Positions 34,081 through 45,599 of a stretch of 64,000 bases of DNA are shown piece by piece. The notes beneath the pieces were generated by a model that had not been told where the DNA came from, searched no databases, and saw only the letters and a list, made by a program, of their open reading frames with translations. Both the position numbers and the translations under genes were made by a program. The first letter of the stretch is position 1. Every line of letters begins with the position of its first letter. Source of the stretch: Panagrolaimus kolymaensis (Eukaryota; Nematoda; Chromadorea; Rhabditida; Panagrolaimidae); the NCBI GenBank assembly GCA_028622995.1, contig JAJQJQ010000011.1, positions 2,976,001 through 3,040,000 of the forward strand. Direction: 5' to 3'.

Positions 34081-35854
34081 TTAAGTTTTTAAACAGACAT
34101 ATTTCCATTGAGTAAATTCATCGATTCCTTGTGAGCCTCCTTCTCTTCCTAATCCACTTTCTTTCACACCACCAAATGCAGCTTCAGCACAACTGATAGC
34201 TCCTTCGTTGATTCCAATCATTCCAGATTCAATTAGTCGAGAAACACGGAATGTTTGTTTCATGTCGTTTGTGAAGAAATATGCAGCAAGACCATGACGA
34301 GAGCTATTGGCTTTCTTGATAGCCTCTTCTTCAATTTCAAACTTTTGAATCGCCACAACAGGACCAAATATTTCTTCATGAGCAATTTTCATAGATTCAT
34401 CAACGTTTGTAAGGATCGTTGGTTCAAAAATAGATGTGCCTTCAATTGATTTTCCACCTTTAACAATTTTTGCGCCTTTTGATACAGCATCATCAACGAA
34501 ACTTTGAACCTTTTCAACAGCTTTTTCATGAATCAATGGACCTTGGGTTGTTTTCTTATCAAGTCCATCACCACAAACAAATTTTGACATTGCTGCAGAA
34601 AGCTTTTCAACGAAAGCATCGTGAACCTTTGAGTGAACATAAAAGCGATTAGCAGAAACACAAGTTTGACCAGAGCATCGGAATTTTGAAGCCACAGCAC
34701 TTTGAACAGCGACATCCATGTCAGCACTTTCAAATACAATAAATGGCGCATTTCCACCAAGTTCGAGACAGACTCGTTTAATCGTTGAAGCTGATTGTGA
34801 AAGTAAAAGCTGAAAATGTTTAATGTAATTATTAATGTTAGAGTAAAGAAAGAAATTTACCCTTCCGACACCTGTGCTTCCAGTAAAGGAAATGCAGCTG
34901 ATATCATGAGATTCACATAAAAACTTTGAAATTCCACCAATTCGGCTATGATCAGCTGGAATAACGTTGAAGACACCTTTTGGAAGTCCAGCTTCTTCAG
35001 CAGTTTGGGCCAAGGCTAAAGCCGACAAAGGAGTTTCAGCCGCTGGCTTAATTACTAAAGTACATCCAGCAGCAATTGCAGCGGCAGCTTTTCTAGCAAT
35101 CATGGCAGAAGGAAAGTTCCACTAAAATAATGAAAACAAATTATTGTCGATTTAGTAACACAGAATCTTACTGGAGTAATTATTGCGACTGCTCCGATTG
35201 GTTCACGAGTATGAAAATGTTGACGGTTGAGTACTGGTGCAGAAACTATTTCACCAGTGATTCTTCTAGCCTCTCCAGCATAATAGTCGAAAAACGAAGC
35301 AGAATATTGAATTTCACCTTTTGCTTCAGCTAAAGCTTTACCCTAAAAATTTTTTTAAAGATATTTTTGTTTAGAAAATAGCTAAATTTACTTGTTCCAA
35401 AGTCAATAATTCTCCAAGTTCAGCTTCTTTTTGTGTTAAAAGTTGATAAAATCGACTCAATATTGCTCCACGTTCTTTTCCAGTTATTTCATAACCCCAT
35501 TTGTAAAAAGCTTCACGAGCCGATTGAACTGCCTAAAATGGATTCAAACTTTAACAAAATATGTTTAAAAATAAATGATAAAAAAGCTTACAATTTGAAC
35601 ATCCGTTTCATCACAATTAGCGACTTCAGCAATAACTTCTTTATTAAAGGGATTCGTAACTTCGAATGTTGTTCTACTAATTGATTTCATCCATTTTCCT
35701 TAAATATTATAAATTAAAGTTTAGATACATAAAAGAAAGAAAAAGACCAACCATTAATATAAGCTTTAGCTCCTTCAGGAAGAAGATCGGTTTTATAAAA
35801 CCTTTGTGAAAGAGCAAAAATTGGAAGCTTTTGAGTGAATAAAGATGGCTTCAT
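34081..35854 (-). CDS. alh-7: succinate-semialdehyde dehydrogenase (ALDH5 family)
   Basis: This mitochondrial enzyme oxidises succinate semialdehyde to succinate with NAD+, the last step of GABA breakdown. Six exons (35854-35752, 35698-35592, 35532-35392, 35342-35172, 35121-34861, 34809-34081) give 503 residues. The first 25 residues lack acidic residues ([17 protein letters not shown]) and look like a mitochondrial presequence. [35 protein letters not shown] (general base Glu277) and SGQTC (nucleophile Cys311) follow in order. The position two residues after the nucleophile is Ser (CVS); human ALDH5A1 and E. coli GabD have Cys there. The C-terminus with [14 protein letters not shown] is complete. 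The assignment to ALDH5 rests on overall pattern; other ALDHs are a lesser possibility. Confidence 0.9.
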
Positions 35855-36359
35855 ATTGACAAGCTTGAAGATATTTTTAAAGAAAAAATAGTAAACTTTT
35901 GCTTCTTTGTTTTAAAAGCAATAAAAGTTGATGTAAACAATCACAAAATTAATGTCTTTTTTTCTTTATTCTTCTTGGAGGAAGAAAGTTTACCGACAGC
36001 TGTTTTATGTGTTCCTAAACGCCAATAAACGACAGTGTTGCTTCAACTTCTTTGAAAATGATGCTTTTTTTTGAAGGAAGCTTGAACAAATTTTTGGAAG
36101 AAACTTTTATAATATTTTTTTTGTAGTTATTTTGATTCCTCGTTTCTCATCAACAGGAATAAAAAAAACTTTTTTAGAAGAGCTTTTTTGTGTTGTGAAG
36201 TACTTTAAAATCGAAAGACATAGCAAGGATATATGCATAACAAAGCCAATTAATTAAATCAATTTTTTATAGCTTTTATAACTATTTTAATGGCACCATA
36301 TCGGGTTTTACTCTTTCAAGTCACTTATTAACTACATACTTAACAGCGGGTTTTCAAAA
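35855..36359. other. divergent intergenic region
   Basis: These 505 bases lie between the divergent starts of the dehydrogenase and PGAP1 genes and should contain both promoters. No other feature is visible. Confidence 0.5.
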
Positions 36360-39062
36360 ATGTTTCTTACTCATATATTTATTATTGTATTTATTTTTGC
36401 TGGCCTTATTTCATTAAACGCCTTCAAATGGAACCCATTTGGTTCGGAATCAAATGAATGTGGAATGACTTCAATGTGGAGATATCCACTTTTTCTTGTA
36501 AAAATTATCTTTCTGAAGAAATAATTTAATGATAAAGCGTTTTAGGATGTTGGTTTTAAACATAATTTTCCACATTATTCTTTATGGTTATACGGAGAAG
36601 GACTTTATGCTCAAAAATTCTTGTAATTTTTTTATATTGGTTTTCAAAATAAACTTGCAATTTTTAGGAAAGATAAAACAGTTGATGGATTACCAATAGT
36701 TTTTGTTCCGGGTAATGGAGGCTCGGGAAAACAAGCTCGTTCAATTGGTTCTGTACTTCAAAACAAAACAGAAATGAGAAATGTGCCTTTTCATTTTGAT
36801 ACATTTACTCTTGATTTTAATGAGGTTTTCTTTGTCTTGAACCAAGATTCTTAATAACATGAAAGTTTTTTATATAGCAATTCTCGGGTTTGAGTTCCAC
36901 AGTTTTGCTAAAACAAGCTGATTTTCTTGAAGTTGCCATTGATCACATTTGGAAGATGTATGCTAAACCACCACCGGGCATCATTTTTATAGGACATTCA
37001 ATGGGTGGAATTGTAATTCGTGAAGTCATAAGAAGAGCTTCATTTGATCTTAACAAAATATCCTTAATTTTAACATTTGCAACGCCTCATTTGAAACCTC
37101 GTAAGCAACTTTAATAAAGCTTTTCTTTCGCACATTATTTTCCCAATTTTTTTTAGCTATAATTGTTGATAGTGGAATGCATAAACTTTGGGAAAATATT
37201 GAAGCTTCATGGAATGAAACAAGATTAGCAAATTCCCATGTACGAGTTGTATCAATTTCTAGTGGGCTCAAAGATGAACTCATTGCAGAGACGTTTGCTC
37301 GATCTAACAATCCCACAGTATACCATTATGTAACAACAGGAATTGATAGAGTTTGGATTGAAGCTGATCACCAATGCATTGTTTGGTGTAATCAACTCGT
37401 TAGGTATTTATTTACAAACAAATTAAAAGATTCCAACAAAATTATTTTAAAGACTATTCTTTGATTTAGACACACTTCGAGAATAATTTTTTATTATGCT
37501 GAAAATCTTGCTTCATTCCGACAAAAGGTTGATACAGCAATTAAAATGTTTTATTCTGGAGCAGATCAGGAATTAAAAATAATTCCTGTGCCCAAAGAGG
37601 GATTTCAAGATTATGTTGTATGTCCAGAAAACGAAACATGTATTGATAAAGGCGTCGTGGAAGTTTTGAAATCTCCCGACAAAATCATTCTAGCAATTGG
37701 ACCTGTTTCGAATTATCAGCTAATTTCATCAGAATCATGTTTTCCATATACTCGATACCTTACAGATAAATCATATTTTTCCTTGGTTGAAACAAATGAA
37801 TGCAATGATGGAACTTTATGGATTAATACAAATGCATCCAAATTTTGGGTTTGCTTTCACGCACACATTTGTTGGTGCTTTATAAAAAATGTTCTTTTAG
37901 ATAGTGAATGCTTCACAAATTTACTTATCATCTTTGAATTTAAAATCCTTCATATTTCAACATACAGAAGCTCGACGATTTACAATAACTAAAGGAATTC
38001 GACGCTTACATATTTTATTTGAAGATGTTACTCCAACTTCAGTGTTTATTATTTTAATTAAAAGAAAATGTGAAAACAACATTGGCGATTTTCGAGCAAT
38101 TTTTGAAGCTAACGGAATTCAAAGATTTGATGAATTTTTAAAAGAGAATTCAAGAATCATTCGAATTTTAAGTCATTCTGGAGAAAATGGAATTCTAACA
38201 TTTTTGGATTCAGAAAAATGCAGTTATCAAATTAAAATTGAACAAGATTGGAAGAATACTTTAAAATTGGCTATGCTTGAATGGGCTGGCACTGTACCAT
38301 TTTTGGTTTTCATTGGTGTTTGCTTTTTTGTTTATTCCACATCTTTGTTTGGATTTAATTCAATCTCTTTTATCCTTATCAACTCGATGGGTTTTGTTTT
38401 TGGAACTTTCTTATTCAAGTATGCAAAAGTTAAAAAAACCTAAATAAATTAATTTTAGAATAAAATTTTAGCAAATTACCATTTATTATTTACCTTACTG
38501 CATTTGGGATATCAATAATAATTCAACAAATAAGCATAAAGGCGCACATGTTTCTTACACGGTAAACTTTTCATTCTTTCTGAAAACCTTCTTCTAATGT
38601 TTTCCAACGTTTAGTAAATTTTCTTTACGAAGGCCTCCTTCAACGCTTTGGAACACTTTATTTTTTATTGGATGCATTTGCTTAACGCTATTCTTGCATC
38701 CATTTATTGGATCTTTGATAGCTGCTATAATTGCATCAATACAAAATCTCCCAACATCTCCACATAGTTCAGCTTTTAAGCTTTTATTCATCACCTTGAT
38801 TTCGATACCTGGCGTCGTCCACTTCATTGAAGTCTTGAAACATAATGGAACAATCATACATCATTGGGATTATTTCACTTTATCAACTGTCTTTTTTATT
38901 TTCACTTCATTTTTCTCAACGCTTCCTCATTTTTGGATTGCATCCATTATATTTGCTACCTTCATTCCCGTTGCATGGTCTCTTAATTTCACTTCTTATA
39001 TTTATGTGATAGACTTTTTAACTTCAATTACAACTTTATTTTATACTTGGTCATTAAAATAG
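36360..39062 (+). CDS. PGAP1: GPI inositol-deacylase PGAP1
   Basis: PGAP1 is an ER membrane lipase that removes the acyl chain from the inositol of GPI anchors before export. Nine exons (36360-36497, 36546-36622, 36668-36824, 36878-37100, 37157-37403, 37470-37848, 37901-38418, 38472-38561, 38615-39062) give 758 residues, shorter than human (922), mainly in the C-terminal membrane region. An N-terminal hydrophobic helix is followed by the lipase domain: IVFVPGNGGSGKQARSIGS, the nucleophile Ser165 in GHSMGG, and TFATPHLKP. The luminal domain follows, and at least five hydrophobic helices occupy the last 170 residues. The start is the first ATG of the first exon. The 3' end lies 93 bases from the DPP3 3' end. 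Confidence 0.94.
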
Positions 39063-39155
39063 CACATTAATAAAACAAGCAAATCAATTTTACAATAGAA
39101 ATAACACAAGAAAAAAATTAATATCAAAAAGAACAAAAATAGGCACACAAATAAG

Positions 39156-41812
39156 TTATAAACCAAAAATCTTGCAATCTTTTTCCCAAACACACAAAAG
39201 AGCATCGATAGATTCATCGTTATGGCGATCAACATATGAGTGAATGACACCGGAGATAGTATCAGGATACGTTTTGAGTTCAACTTCATTATTGGACATA
39301 CATGTATTTGATTGAACAAAGAGCCGACGAGGTTTGCGACGAGAAACAACGACATCACGCCATCGAAGTTGTTCTTCATGAACAGCCCCAGATTCATTGA
39401 AAAATTTCGAGCCATTTGCTACATCACCAGTAGACTTGTAAAGTTGAAGCAATTTGAGGAATTCTCCAATGGCTGGTTTACCAACCGAATCAATCTTTGA
39501 ACGATCAAGGCGAAATTTGAGGTCAGGTTTGCCATTTTCATCATTGCATTCTTCAATAGTGACAAATCCTTGTCCAGCAGCCATTACAACACGAAGAAGT
39601 ACATAACGAGCCCATGAATGAGCCTAAAATATTTAAAAAAATATAATAAAATTAGAGAGTTGAACACTTACTTGACCCCATTTTTTTGCATCTGGTTGAT
39701 AAAATTCAAGTGAGAGAAGGCCAGCACGGATTTCATTAAGCCAATTAGCGTATTTCACATCTTCAGCGACTTCACCTTCAAAGCCAAAAACCCTAAAAAC
39801 GAAAATACTATAAGAGAGAGCTAAAGTAAAATTCAAACATACTGAAGGATATCTGGATAACAGCACAAATAATAACCAACGGCTTCAGCACGACATTCTT
39901 CATAAGGATTTGAAAGAGCACCAAAACGAGAAGACCAATCTAAAAAAAGAAAAAAAGATAAATCTCGAATATGTTAAAGCTAAACTTACTTTCGCCCTTC
40001 TCATACCATGAAGTAATGAGTTCACCAGTAAGGAAGTTTTTAACTTTATTTTTGTCAAAATTAAGTTTTTCACCATCAGACATGAAGAGCTTGCCAGAAC
40101 CATGACCGAGTAACTCGTGAAGCCCAACTTGGACTTCAAAAGATTCTTTAAAATATTTCTTAAAATAAACTTCATCTTCAGCAGAAATAAATTCAATTTT
40201 TTGTTTTGGCATAGCAGAGATAACATTTCCAAGGGATACATTCTTAAATCCTTCATTTTGACGAATTTCATCGTAATTCGGAATGTTGATACCAGCAGGG
40301 ATACCTAAATAAAAAATGATTTTATGAAAATATATCAGTGAAAGCAATGTTACATACCAGCACCACCAAAGAAAATGACATCCAAAGCAGTGAAATCGGG
40401 TTTAAGAAATTTGTCCTTTTCAAAGTCAGGACCCCATGGCAAACGTTCAAGAAAAGTTTCAGCTTTATCAACAAGAGTTTGGAATTTTTTCGAAGTTTCT
40501 TTGTTAACAGCAGCAACAAAACCTTCGAACTCACTACGCGTACCACTTGGGTCTCTAGATAAATACGATAATATAGTATTAAAATAAAAATTCATTGCGT
40601 ACCTGTAATTTTCAATGAAGCCAATGTAAGATTCAACAGCGGGATTAACATCTTTTACCCAAAAGCGAGAACCATCTTTATGTGCGTCCATAGAGCCCGT
40701 TTCAAAGTGTTCAATGTATTTTTCAAGCATTTTCTTTTGATTGTCATTAGCGGCAGAGGCCTATAAAAAGAAGAAAATAGTGAAACGAACAATAAAGAGC
40801 ATACTTACAATAGCTTGTGATAGTTCTTTGTTGACTCGCTCGAGCAGAGGACTGTAGTCACCAGCATGAACAACAAATTTTGCACCTTCAAATTCTTCTT
40901 CGATGACTTTGGAATCTAAAAAGAAAAGATATGAAGGCGAGGAAAATTTAAATCAAAACCTTTGATAGCAGCAAGTCGAATGGTGTAAACGGTTTTGCCA
41001 TTTTCTTCAGACTTGAACAAACGACTATTCCACTGTTCCATATGCTTGCTCTTGAAGTATTTGTCGACGAATTCAGAATCAGCTTTTGTAACATTTGGTG
41101 AAAGATACGTTGTAACACCCTAAAATACATATCACGTTAATAAGTTGACAACACTAAAGCATACTTGATCATGGTAGTTCAAAGCCAAATCAGTTTGATT
41201 CAAAGAAAAAACACGATCTGCAATCTTCTTCCAAGCTTCTTGAAGTTTTGAATTCTTTGAAAAAGCTTTAGATTCTTTGAGGAGGTTGGCCAGTTTATCC
41301 TAAAAAAATCAGTCATTATATTTTATTAAGGGGAAAAAATGATAACCTTATCAACATCAGGTATAAACTTGGTGTCTCCAAAGTTTTTGTAATTGCCAGT
41401 GTTCGCATAAATAGCTGCAGCATAAACAAAGAAAGCAGTAACTTCATCTTCTTTCCATCCTGATGAGAGAGCACGGAGTTTTACATCTTCAACAGTTTCA
41501 TGGGTGAAAAGTTGGTGGAGGATTGCAAACAAAGCAGGTGATTCAGGTGACATCTATAAAGGGATATTTATTAATATTCAAGTTAAAGAATAAAATATTT
41601 ACCTGGATGAAAGTGATAAGACTTCCTTCAGCAGAAGCTCGAGCGATGTGATGAGCATACTTCTTTTCTTTATCCGTCAAATCTAAAAATAATAAATATA
41701 GGTAAAGGTTTTTAAAAAGTTCGAAAGTCTTACTTTGAAAAGCTTGATAGCAATCCAAGACAACAACAGGAGTGTCGTTTGGCAAAACATAAAATTCTCG
41801 CTTTACGCTCAT
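39156..41812 (-). CDS. DPP3: dipeptidyl peptidase 3
   Basis: DPP III is a zinc metallopeptidase (M49) that removes N-terminal dipeptides from short peptides in the cytosol. Twelve exons (41812-41734, 41682-41603, 41553-41347, 41299-41165, 41119-40960, 40915-40809, 40760-40603, 40554-40358, 40304-39990, 39939-39843, 39792-39672, 39623-39156) give 707 residues; human has 737. The zinc motif HELLGH is at 437-442 and the second ligand motif EECRAEAVG near 493. [12 protein letters not shown] and [11 protein letters not shown] are further family blocks. I use the ATG at 41812 because an acceptor-like TTTTTTTATAG lies just upstream. The frame stays open to an ATG at 41917, which would add 35 residues with no acidic side chain. 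Confidence 0.95.
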
Positions 41813-42345
41813 TTTAGCAATACCAACAGAAAAGTTTCTATAAAAAAAGAATGAATTGGTTAACAATTTTCGACCTTGAAAATTTTGATTTACAAAATGT
41901 AAAGAGCGAAATAACATTCAATGATGGTTTTCAACAATAAAAAATGAAAGTCGTTCGATCAAATTATGTGGACACTTATATGCGAGTTCTTTGCATGTTG
42001 CCCAAAATATTGCCCATGGAAAGCTTCGAGAAGCCTCTTTTTTAGGCTTCATTTTTTTGCATTCCTTCATTTTTCAAAAAAAGAAGTCTTATCAAACAAT
42101 GGGGTTTTTTATTTTGATAAGTAATTTGAACAATTTTTATTCAGAAAACATTTGATGCAAGCAATAGCCACATACCAATACGTTAATATAATTTCATTTT
42201 TTGATTTATTTTCTTAGGCTATTTTTTCTCACATTTATTTTTTCTTGTAAGCGTCAATTATGGGTTTAAGTTTTAATGTTAACTTTTTTCTGTAATTAAA
42301 TTTTTTTATTTTGTGTTGATACCGCATGTTTTTATTTACAAATTG
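41813..42345. other. gap between DPP3 and bestrophin genes
   Basis: This 533-base region contains the DPP3 promoter or 5' UTR and the bestrophin 3' UTR. The possible 35-codon N-terminal extension of DPP3 (41813-41917) is inside it. I see no separate gene. Confidence 0.5.
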
Positions 42346-44044
42346 TTATGTCCCATTTTTAGTTTTTGCTAATAATGGCGTACTTGTATGAACTTCTGTT
42401 AATTCAGCAAAAGCATTGTCAGCTTTCATTTTCAATTGATCCAAAATTTCATCAGGATCTATTTCTTTTCGTTTTATCTTGGCTTCTTTGTATTCTTTAT
42501 TATATTGCCTGACATCGATTTTTTGCATGATTCTTTCCTGAAAATAATTAAACAAATATAAAGGTGCTATGTTATACAATACAGCATACTGTTTTGCTTT
42601 ACTATGTCACATACCCTTTCTTCTTGCGTCATTTGAGCTAATTTATATTTATGTGGAACCATTGTGACATTATCAACTCTTTTAACCAAACTAAAGTTGA
42701 TAAAATTAGTTAGAACTTAATTCTGTCAAATATCTTACTTTGCATTTATGGCAGAGCCAACCAAAGGTGTTACAGAGCGTTTTGCTGAATCTAAAGTGTA
42801 AAGCACTGCAACTTTTTTCGCATCCCAGAAAACATCTTTGCAAGGTTTTGGTACAGCTTTTCCTCCTTTATCCACCAATGTAAATCCAGTAGTAAGATTT
42901 TTATCGATAATATAATTACATTCCAAATCATCTTGGTCATCGCCAAGAGGATTTAATAATTCTTCTGCTACTTTTAACCAACCCTTGTAAATGTGTTTGT
43001 TTACCAAATAAAAAAATAAAGGGTTATGCTTGCATGTAAACAATAAACTGAATCATAGTTGGTAATGGAATCCATAAAAGTCGAGATTCCTAAAAGGTAT
43101 GAAATATTAAAGATAGGAGAGAATGGTCATATTTTTTTACCGGAAATTCTGAAGTCAATGACTTTGTATATTGTCTCGTAAACAGAGCAATAAAGAAGTA
43201 AAGTCGAACAGAGAATGTTACCAATTGTGGATAAACGAGAGGTATGGGAACCCAATCAAATTTTAATAAACTTTCTAACCCATGCCGAAATTCATGAATT
43301 TCATGAGCAATTTTTTCAAGAATAAAATCACTTGAAACTTTTCCATTTTGTCTTGCTTCATACAGAAGCTCTTCCGTCCATTGAATTGGAATCCAATAAC
43401 GACTATAAGCATCCTTTGTTTCTTCAATAAGATTCCTCTCTTCTTTGGTCATCAAACCAGCGGCTTCAATGGTGCATAAAGTTGGAAAACGTCCACGAAC
43501 TTGAATTGATACATCTCTTAATACTAATGTTTGACTAAGTACCATATATCGAACCATGGTTCGACGTATTGCACGAGTTTCATCATCACTTCCTCGAATA
43601 TAAATAGACACTGCTATGGCTGTGCTAAAAGATATGTTACTATATTAGATAAAGAGCGGCTTTGAAATAATGGCTATGAACTCACTTATCGATCCATCCA
43701 ATAGCTTTTAAGAAGCTCATCCATCTTGAAACTACAGAAGAAACAAAAAATCCCAAAATAAAAGTTAATGGAATGTACGTATTAATATTTTTTTCAAATG
43801 ATTTTCCTAATTTCTCAAAAATTCTAAAACAATCTTGAGCTTGAATTAAATAACTATGAGCTTACGTTTGATGATTTTGTGAAAGAATAAAATGATAAAC
43901 ACAAAAAATTATATAATAAGTAATTGTCCAGCATAATAATGGAATGGTTACTGCTTTCCAAACAGATCCTTGCCATCGAAAAAGAAGTCGAAGGACTCCT
44001 TTTAAATCTGAACGAGCGACATCAAGATTGTATGAAATCGTCAT
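42346..44044 (-). CDS. bestrophin chloride channel
   Basis: This is a calcium-activated anion channel of the bestrophin family, here only 453 residues, so with a short cytosolic tail. Seven exons (44044-43866, 43823-43686, 43624-43141, 43089-43042, 42983-42739, 42690-42615, 42537-42346) keep phase. The N-terminus MTISYNLDVA matches the family start. The pore-lining neck is visible as IPLTFILGFF, with Ile, Phe and Phe matching the gate residues of human BEST1. The GWLKVAEELLNPLG block leads to the calcium-clasp acidic run, here DDQDDLE where human has EDDDDFE. The junction at 43042/42983 is the least certain: the predicted donor makes the last transmembrane helix about two residues shorter than usual. 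Confidence 0.9.
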
Positions 44045-44909
44045 TGCTGAACAATTTGTGAAAACTAGATAGCGGTAGTTCTTTCCTAAAACATTTGATA
44101 TTGAAATTTTTTAATTAAAGTTCAAAATTGTAACAATAAAAAAATGTTCCAGTTTTTTTTTACTTTACTTTACACGTATTTTTTTGTTTGTATAAAAAAG
44201 CAAACAACATCAAAGTCTTTTCTGTCTATAGGAAGAAGGCCTTTGCATAAGTCAACACTTTCGTTGAATCATGCATAAAAATTCTAATAATACACAAAAT
44301 TAAAAAAAAATAGAAACATTGTTAAAATTCTGAAAAAATCTATTATTAGTTTTTATAAAATGGCATTTCTAGGTTTTTCAAAAAAGGCTCCTTCCATTTT
44401 TTAAACCATTTAATGGATTTGTAATCCTCGAACGTATGCTAATGAAAGTCGTACAGCCTCGTCTTGTAGAAGTTGTATATGATGATAATACGCAACTGAA
44501 TTTTTTCTTAAGGGTCAAAGGTCGACAAATTGTTTCTGAAATTTTTGAACTTTAAAAAAACTTATAGTAACTCACTTAAAATTGAAAATGATTTTAATAT
44601 TAGTATTAAGTATTTGCTTTGAATTCAACACAAATTTTTATAATCCTTTTATCATTTATTTTGAAAGATAAAGAAAACGATAAGAATTGACTAAAGCACA
44701 AAAATTTAAAAGTAAAAAAATGAAAACAATAAAATTTTAGTGGTTATCACCTTTCTTATTAACGACGACAGCTGTTGGTGGTTCTCTCTTCTTTTTTAAA
44801 TTTCTTTCAACAACAAAAATAGCTTCTTCTTATTTTCAAATTATTCCTATTTTGTTTTTTACATTCAACAAAAAACACTTTAGTCTTAAAATAAAGTAAT
44901 TTTTGAAAA
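44045..44909. other. divergent intergenic region
   Basis: The 865 bases between the bestrophin start and the histidine-rich gene start should hold both promoters. A coding-like frame at 44373-44555 is listed separately. Confidence 0.5.
44373..44555 (+). pseudogene. coding-like orphan open frame
   Basis: An acceptor-like TTTCTAG ends at 44372, and a 60-codon frame runs from there to a TAA at 44553-44555. The predicted peptide is well mixed, containing MLMKVVQPRLVEVVYDDN and LRVKGRQIVSEIFEL. Its first ATG is at 44436, which would leave a 39-residue product. No upstream exon joins it convincingly, and I do not recognise the family. It may be the last exon of a small gene or a remnant; chance cannot be excluded. 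Confidence 0.3.
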
Positions 44910-45599
44910 ATGGTAGATGAACGAAAAAGAATGGCTTGTACGATGAGTGATTCATTGGAAGTTAATATCATGTTTGAAAATTGGATTTCATCCTCAAAGC
45001 CTTTTGATTCAATGATTGAATTCCCTCAAACAAGGAGGGGCAAAAAAATTAAAAGTAAGAAAACAAAAAATGATATGTCATTGAATGCGGTAGTCACAGA
45101 AACTCCACCATTGCCGGCGAAATCTCCCCAAGCTCAAGTTTTATTAACGAACGTTATAAACAATTATCCACCACCCGTTGCAGTAGGACTTCCACCTCCC
45201 AATATTATGTCTTTAGCTTCATTTTTTGAAACTATGATGATTTCGACGGTAGATGATAGTTCAAGAAACAATCAAGAGGTGGTTGTCAAAATCGTAAAAC
45301 CGCAAGAAAAGCCACCACCAATTCAGCATCATCCTAATCATCACCATGAAACTTCATCTCATAAAAAACAAAATCTTCCTAATGGTTATCGACAGGAACA
45401 TGGCCATAAAAGTCATCCACCACAACATGTTCAGCCTCGTAATAATCATTCACATGGAGACATGCATCCTAAACATCATCCCTTTAACCATAATTATCAT
45501 CACGACATTATTCATCCAAATGATCCTCAAACTCATTACTCTAACATGGGCCACGAACATCATTATGTTGATATCGGTGGTGATCATCACCCTTTTTAA
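44910..45599 (+). CDS. unrecognised histidine-rich protein, single exon
   Basis: This intronless frame encodes 229 residues with no recognised domain. The N-terminal 60 residues contain an ordered-looking segment (SLEVNIMFENWISSSKPF) and then a Lys-rich patch (RRGKKIKSKK). The middle is Pro-rich (NNYPPPVAVGLPPPN). The last 95 residues are strongly enriched in His, with Asn, Pro and Gln (for example HHPNHHHE, HNYHHD and GDHHPF at the C-terminus). There is no signal peptide. A His-rich tail could bind zinc, copper or nickel or drive condensation; this is inference. The lack of introns is unusual here. Another frame in the same stretch is open but hydrophobic and is a shadow. Confidence 0.65.
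   Translation: MVDERKRMACTMSDSLEVNIMFENWISSSKPFDSMIEFPQTRRGKKIKSKKTKNDMSLNAVVTETPPLPAKSPQAQVLLTNVINNYPPPVAVGLPPPNIMSLASFFETMMISTVDDSSRNNQEVVVKIVKPQEKPPPIQHHPNHHHETSSHKKQNLPNGYRQEHGHKSHPPQHVQPRNNHSHGDMHPKHHPFNHNYHHDIIHPNDPQTHYSNMGHEHHYVDIGGDHHPF

Noticed and set aside
42984..43041. A continuous reading of this bestrophin intron as coding (MFTCKHNPLFF...)
   Set aside because: It would place an unrelated segment between the last transmembrane helix and GWLKVAEELL, which are adjacent in all bestrophins. The exact splice ends remain uncertain.
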